DNA from: Alphaproteobacteria bacterium
GTDB lineage: Bacteria > Pseudomonadota > Alphaproteobacteria > ATCC43930 > CGMCC-115725
Assembly: GCA_030039815.1 (NCBI GenBank)
Contig: JASHUW010000100.1
Location: 1 to 8,733, forward strand
DNA: 8,733 nt
Direction: 5' to 3'
The position numbers were made by a program, and so were the translations under genes. This document shows, in pieces, positions 6,132 through 8,733 of the stretch; the first letter of the stretch is position 1, and every line of letters starts with the position of its first letter. The notes below the pieces were generated by a model. It worked only from the letters and a program-made list of their open reading frames with translations, made no database searches and was not told the DNA's origin.

Positions 6132-6725
6132 TCAGTACGGCGTCCCGCCGGCTCGTTCGCGTTTCATCGCCCGAGCATACCAGCAGAACTCGGCGATGAA
6201 ACGGTCTAGCCGGCTTTCGACCCAGGATTCCAGTGGGCGACCTTCCGGGTCGAGCACCTGGACAATGCGCGGGATTGGAAAGATGCTGGGAATGCTGGAC
6301 ATGCCGAGCTCCGCCAAAGTCATGCGCAATTGCATCGCGGCGCGCACCCCGCCGAATTGGCCGGGCGAATAGCAGACAATGGCCGATGGGCGCCAGAAAT
6401 ACTCTTCGAGAAAATGGTCGAGCAGGTTTTTCAGCGCTGGTGGGATGCCGTTATTGTACTCGGCGCTGACGATCATAAAGCCGTCGGCGCGACGATACAG
6501 TTCCGCCAGCCGCTCGAGCCCGGCCGGCGCCTGCCCCTTGGGATATTCCTTGTACATTCGATCGAGAAGCGGCAGCTGCTCGACAACCGGATCGACCAGC
6601 TCCGGCCGATGACCGCGCGAAGTCAGCGCTGCGACGATCAACCGTGCCGCTCGGATCCCGACCCGGTCGCGGCGCACCGATCCGAGAAGAACCGGGACGC
6701 TGAGCCCTGTCACGCCATCGCTCAT
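6132..6725 (-). CDS. NADPH-dependent FMN reductase (flavodoxin-like oxidoreductase)
   Basis: A 197-residue flavodoxin-fold protein of the NADPH-dependent FMN reductase family (ArsH/ChrR/azoreductase relatives), predicted cytoplasmic. Landmarks are the FMN phosphate loop LLGSVRRDRVG (13-23), SAEYNNGIPPALKNLLD (87-103), which forms the conserved flavin-binding turn, and YSPGQFGGVRAA (119-130). Length is normal. The ATG at 6725 is preceded by GGAGGGAG, a strong ribosome site. It is the first gene of a two-gene operon with the Crp/Fnr regulator, whose ATG begins one base past this stop. It is divergent from dps across 125 bases. Members reduce quinones, chromate, azo dyes or free flavin; the physiological acceptor here is not predictable. 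A reduced-flavin supply to the luciferase-like oxygenase at 7871-8733 is possible but speculative. Confidence 0.92.
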   Translation of the reverse strand: MSDGVTGLSVPVLLGSVRRDRVGIRAARLIVAALTSRGHRPELVDPVVEQLPLLDRMYKEYPKGQAPAGLERLAELYRRADGFMIVSAEYNNGIPPALKNLLDHFLEEYFWRPSAIVCYSPGQFGGVRAAMQLRMTLAELGMSSIPSIFPIPRIVQVLDPEGRPLESWVESRLDRFIAEFCWYARAMKRERAGGTPY

Positions 6726-6817
6726 GGAACTCCCTCCGGCGGCCTCGGTTTGTCTTGAATCGAAAATCTGCAGATCATGCTCGCATTCGGGTTGATCCCC
6801 TGAAAGGCGCTTCCCAC

Positions 6818-6834
6818 ATTAGAGTCGTTCTAGA
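6818..6834 (+). promoter_or_regulatory. Irr/ICE-like iron control box upstream of dps
   Basis: ATTAGAGTCGTTCTAGA matches the iron control element TTTAGAANNNTTCTAAA at 11 of its 14 defined positions, with the spacer of three kept. It ends 16 bases before the dps ATG, just before the ribosome site GAGGGAG (6837-6843). A -35-like TTGATC at 6792-6797 would place the box over the -10/start region, a repressor position. In Rhizobiales, Irr uses such boxes to repress iron storage and export genes when iron is scarce. The match is imperfect, and Irr itself is not in the window. Confidence 0.45.
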
Positions 6835-6850
6835 CTGAGGGAGCGGGATC

Positions 6851-7339
6851 ATGTCCGATTACAAAACGCAGAACGATCTGAGCGCCAATGCGAAATCCGC
6901 CTCGATCGGTGTTCTCAATGCCCGCCTTGCCGATTCGATCGATCTGGCACTTCTCACCAAACAAGCTCACTGGAACATCAAGGGGCCGCAGTTCATCGCG
7001 CTGCACGAGATGATCGACGGCTTCCGCACCGAGCTCGACGAGCATGTGGACACGATCGCCGAGCGTGTCGTTCAGCTCGGCGGCACGGCGCTCGGCACGA
7101 CCCAGACCGTCGCCAAGACGACGACGCTGACGCCCTACCCGACCGACATCCACAAGACAAAGGATCACCTCGCGGCGCTGATCGAGCGTTATGGCAAAGT
7201 CGCCAACGCGGTGCGCAAGGCGATCGACGAGACCGCCAACGCGGGCGACGCGGATACGGCCGATCTCTTCACCGCCTATTCGCGCGCGCTCGACAAGCAG
7301 CTATGGTTCCTCGAAGCGCACGTGCAGGAAAAAGAATAG
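6851..7339 (+). CDS. dps: Dps: DNA-protecting mini-ferritin
   Basis: A 162-residue ferritin-like protein of the Dps family. Members form 12-subunit shells that oxidise Fe(II), usually with hydrogen peroxide, store the mineral, and in many cases bind DNA. The intersubunit ferroxidase set is complete with canonical spacing: His40 and Trp41 in KQAHWNIKGP, His52, Asp56, Asp67 and Glu71 (FIALHEMID... DEHVDTIAER). The spacings 12, 16, 27 and 31 equal those in Listeria Dps. The N-terminus has two lysines (K5, K15), which may be a short DNA-binding tail. The ATG at 6851 follows GAGGGAG with seven bases of spacing. A VIT1/CCC1-like membrane protein follows on the same strand after a hairpin, and an ICE-like palindrome precedes the gene, together pointing to an iron-detoxification unit. 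It is divergent from the FMN reductase/Crp operon. Confidence 0.95.
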   Translation: MSDYKTQNDLSANAKSASIGVLNARLADSIDLALLTKQAHWNIKGPQFIALHEMIDGFRTELDEHVDTIAERVVQLGGTALGTTQTVAKTTTLTPYPTDIHKTKDHLAALIERYGKVANAVRKAIDETANAGDADTADLFTAYSRALDKQLWFLEAHVQEKE

Positions 7340-7347
7340 CTGCCGAA

Positions 7348-7377
7348 GCAGGGCCGGCCACCAGAGGTCGGCCCTGC
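7348..7377 (+). terminator. Hairpin between dps and the VIT-like gene (attenuator or processing site)
   Basis: A 12-bp stem with one G-U pair (GCAGGGCCGGCC at 7348-7359, GGTCGGCCCTGC at 7366-7377) has a 6-base loop and starts 9 bases after the dps stop. C-rich sequence follows instead of a T run, so full intrinsic termination is unlikely. Such a stem may stabilise an abundant dps mRNA and reduce expression of the downstream gene, which begins 19 bases later. Confidence 0.5.
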
Positions 7378-7396
7378 CCCTGGCGGGGGTAAGACG

Positions 7397-7870
7397 ATGT
7401 TCGATCTGCGACGCTTCAGTTTTGGCGGCCCGGCCGCGATCGTGACGAGCATGGCGCTGATCGTCGGCCTCGGTACCGCGACCGCAGCAAAAGCAGCGAT
7501 TGTCGGCAGCCTGTTGGTCATCGGCGTCGCCGACAACCTCACCGACTCGCTGAGCGTCCATATCTATCAAGAAGCCGAGCGGCTCGCGCAGCGCCAGGCA
7601 CTGCGCACGACCGCCACCAACTACGTCGCGCGGCTGACCGTCACCGCGAGCTTTGTGCTGCTGGTGCTGTTGCTACCGCCGGGGACCGCAGCGTTAGCCG
7701 CCGTCGCCTGGGGCATCTTTCTGCTGTCGGGGCTGAGCTATCTGCTCGCCAAGGCGCGGCAGGTCAGCGCGACCGGCGAAATCTTCAAGCACACCGGCGT
7801 TGCCCTCGGCGTGATCGTGATGAGCAAGGCCATCGGCCTCTTGATCCAGGGCGCGACCGGGATCGCCTGA
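7397..7870 (+). CDS. VIT1/CCC1-like integral membrane protein (putative Fe/Mn transporter)
   Basis: A 157-residue membrane protein with about five hydrophobic segments: ~10-28, 31-46, 80-96, 99-118 and 131-154. The block GGPAAIVTSMALIVGLGTA followed by GVADNLTDSLSVHIYQEAE resembles the N-terminal half of VIT1/CCC1 iron/manganese transporters, including the Asp/Ser-rich turn and the acidic exit (YQEAER) after TM2. It is shorter than typical VIT proteins (about 230 residues): the cytoplasmic metal-binding helices between TM2 and TM3 are reduced to about 30 residues. The ATG at 7397 has a GGGGG-type ribosome site about eight bases upstream. It lies 57 bases after dps on the same strand, with a hairpin between, and probably shares its promoter. 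Its stop abuts that of the convergent monooxygenase. The iron context supports the call, but family membership rests on motif resemblance only. Confidence 0.65.
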   Translation: MFDLRRFSFGGPAAIVTSMALIVGLGTATAAKAAIVGSLLVIGVADNLTDSLSVHIYQEAERLAQRQALRTTATNYVARLTVTASFVLLVLLLPPGTAALAAVAWGIFLLSGLSYLLAKARQVSATGEIFKHTGVALGVIVMSKAIGLLIQGATGIA

Positions 7871-8733
7871 TCAGGCCAGCACCTCCTCGGCGGCCGGTAC
7901 CGTCTTGACCTCATGCGCCTGCAGCGCCGGCAGCACTTCGCGCGCAAAGCGCTCGATCTGTGCCATGAAAAGATCGTGCGGCAGCGCCCCGCGGTTCATC
8001 GCCAGCTGCACGGTATTGGCCCCGGCGCTGTCGGCGGCGGCGATGATGCGCTCGATGACCTCGTCGGCGGTGCCCATCGGCATCGTCTCGGCCTGCTCCG
8101 CGAGCTGCTCCATGGTCAGGTTGCGGAATTCCGAGCGCAGGTTCTGCGCCGCGCGCAAATTCTCCGGCCGCACGTAGTCGGTCGACGCCTGCGACGAATA
8201 GCCGGTCTGCCGCTGCATCTCGGTCTCGGTGAAGTTGCCGTGGCTGAACAGCGTGCGGTTGAAATAAAGGATGTGCGGGCCGTATTCCCTAAGCGCCTGC
8301 GCTTTTGAATCCGCGACATAGGCGGTGATGCCAAGCGAGAGATGGTTCGGCGTGATGCGGTGCCCGGCGGCGTCGAGACACTTGGCATAGTAACGGATGA
8401 TGTCGTCGCGCAGGCCGCGCGCGCGGCCGAGACCGGGTGTGATCGGGCAATCGTTCTTGGCCGCGAACTCGATCGACTCCTTGCTGCCGACTACCGGGAC
8501 CCAGATCGGCGGGCGCGGGCGCTGCACCGGACGCGGCCACAGCGCGACGTCCTTGTACGACCAAAATTGGCCCTCGTAATTGAACACTTCCTCGGTCCAG
8601 GCCCGGGTGATGATGTCGAAGGCTTCCTCGAACCGGGCGCGCGACTCGTTGAGCGGTACGTTGTGCACCTGGTATTCGCGCGGGATGCCGCGCGCGAAGC
8701 CGGAGATCAGCCGCCCCTTCGACAGGCAGTCGA
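7871..8733 (-). CDS. LLM-class flavin-dependent oxidoreductase (luciferase-like; N-terminus outside window)
   Basis: The C-terminal 286 residues of a bacterial-luciferase-like monooxygenase, a TIM-barrel enzyme that uses reduced FMN or F420. The frame is open through the right edge. The first visible residues, LSKGRLISGFARGIPREYQ, are the conserved core motif of this family, so the GTG at 8668 is internal and not the start. Further landmarks are RARFEEAFDIITRAW, the RPRPPIWVPVVGS strand after the central insertion, an ITAYVADS strand, and the C-terminal GTADEVIERI helix. About 60-90 N-terminal residues are missing, judged from usual family lengths of 340-380. The stop TGA (7873-7871) directly touches the stop of the VIT-like gene in a shared TGATCA. 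Substrate and cofactor choice cannot be read. The two-component type needs a flavin reductase, and one lies at 6132-6725, but the distance and opposing gene between them make a link speculative. Confidence 0.9.
   Translation of the reverse strand, partial: DCLSKGRLISGFARGIPREYQVHNVPLNESRARFEEAFDIITRAWTEEVFNYEGQFWSYKDVALWPRPVQRPRPPIWVPVVGSKESIEFAAKNDCPITPGLGRARGLRDDIIRYYAKCLDAAGHRITPNHLSLGITAYVADSKAQALREYGPHILYFNRTLFSHGNFTETEMQRQTGYSSQASTDYVRPENLRAAQNLRSEFRNLTMEQLAEQAETMPMGTADEVIERIIAAADSAGANTVQLAMNRGALPHDLFMAQIERFAREVLPALQAHEVKTVPAAEEVLA

Noticed and set aside
6766..6775. Perfect 10-bp palindrome ATCTGCAGAT in the dps/FMN reductase divergent region
   Set aside because: Too short to call as an operator on its own, and it fits no regulator consensus I can name with confidence.
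8666..8668. GTG as the start of the luciferase-like gene
   Set aside because: The frame continues to the window edge and encodes the conserved SKGRLISGFARGIPREYQ motif upstream of it.
1..8733. CRISPR arrays, tRNA or rRNA genes, insertion sequences, phage genes, toxin-antitoxin or defence systems
   Set aside because: No regularly spaced repeats, cloverleaf sequences, transposase or integrase motifs, or known defence domains were found on either strand.

Overview
The window looks like chromosomal DNA from a high-GC alphaproteobacterium. The evidence is strong GC bias at third codon positions, protein families common in Rhizobiales and Rhodospirillales, and an Irr/ICE-like iron box in front of a Dps gene. 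No rRNA, tRNA, CRISPR array, transposase or integrase is visible. Genes are densely packed and no gap exceeds about 200 bases.

Layout, left to right. (1) 1-545, minus strand: the N-terminal part of a soluble sensor histidine kinase with a tandem CBS-like sensor, cut by the left edge. (2) An AT-rich divergent intergenic region carries a promoter for a 260-aa HpcH/HpaI-type aldolase (722-1504, plus strand). (3) 1515-5147, minus strand: two transporter cassettes. Each is an MFS permease followed by a short single-span membrane protein. The upstream cassette is an MHS-family (metabolite:H+ symporter) permease (3822-5147) plus a 92-aa protein (3387-3665). The downstream cassette is a different type of MFS permease (1779-3185) plus a 79-aa protein (1515-1754). 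The two small proteins are recognisable paralogues, although their MFS partners belong to different subfamilies. This is the most unusual feature of the window. (4) 5333-6725, minus strand: a tightly coupled pair, an NADPH-dependent FMN reductase followed by a Crp/Fnr-family regulator. (5) 6851-7870, plus strand: a Dps mini-ferritin and a small VIT1/CCC1-like membrane protein, separated by a hairpin and preceded by the ICE-like palindrome. (6) 7871-8733, minus strand: a luciferase-like flavin-dependent monooxygenase cut by the right edge, convergent with the VIT-like gene so that the two stop codons abut.

How the parts may work together: the aldolase and the two proton-symporter-type permeases suggest uptake and cleavage of organic acids, possibly aromatic-derived hydroxy-oxo acids, but no substrate can be read from the sequence. 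The Dps/VIT pair looks like an iron storage and export unit under iron control. It resembles in split form the fused ferritin-VIT protein MbfA of alphaproteobacteria. The FMN reductase/Crp operon lies between the iron unit and the transporters and could be redox- or oxygen-responsive, but nothing here proves that it controls either neighbour.
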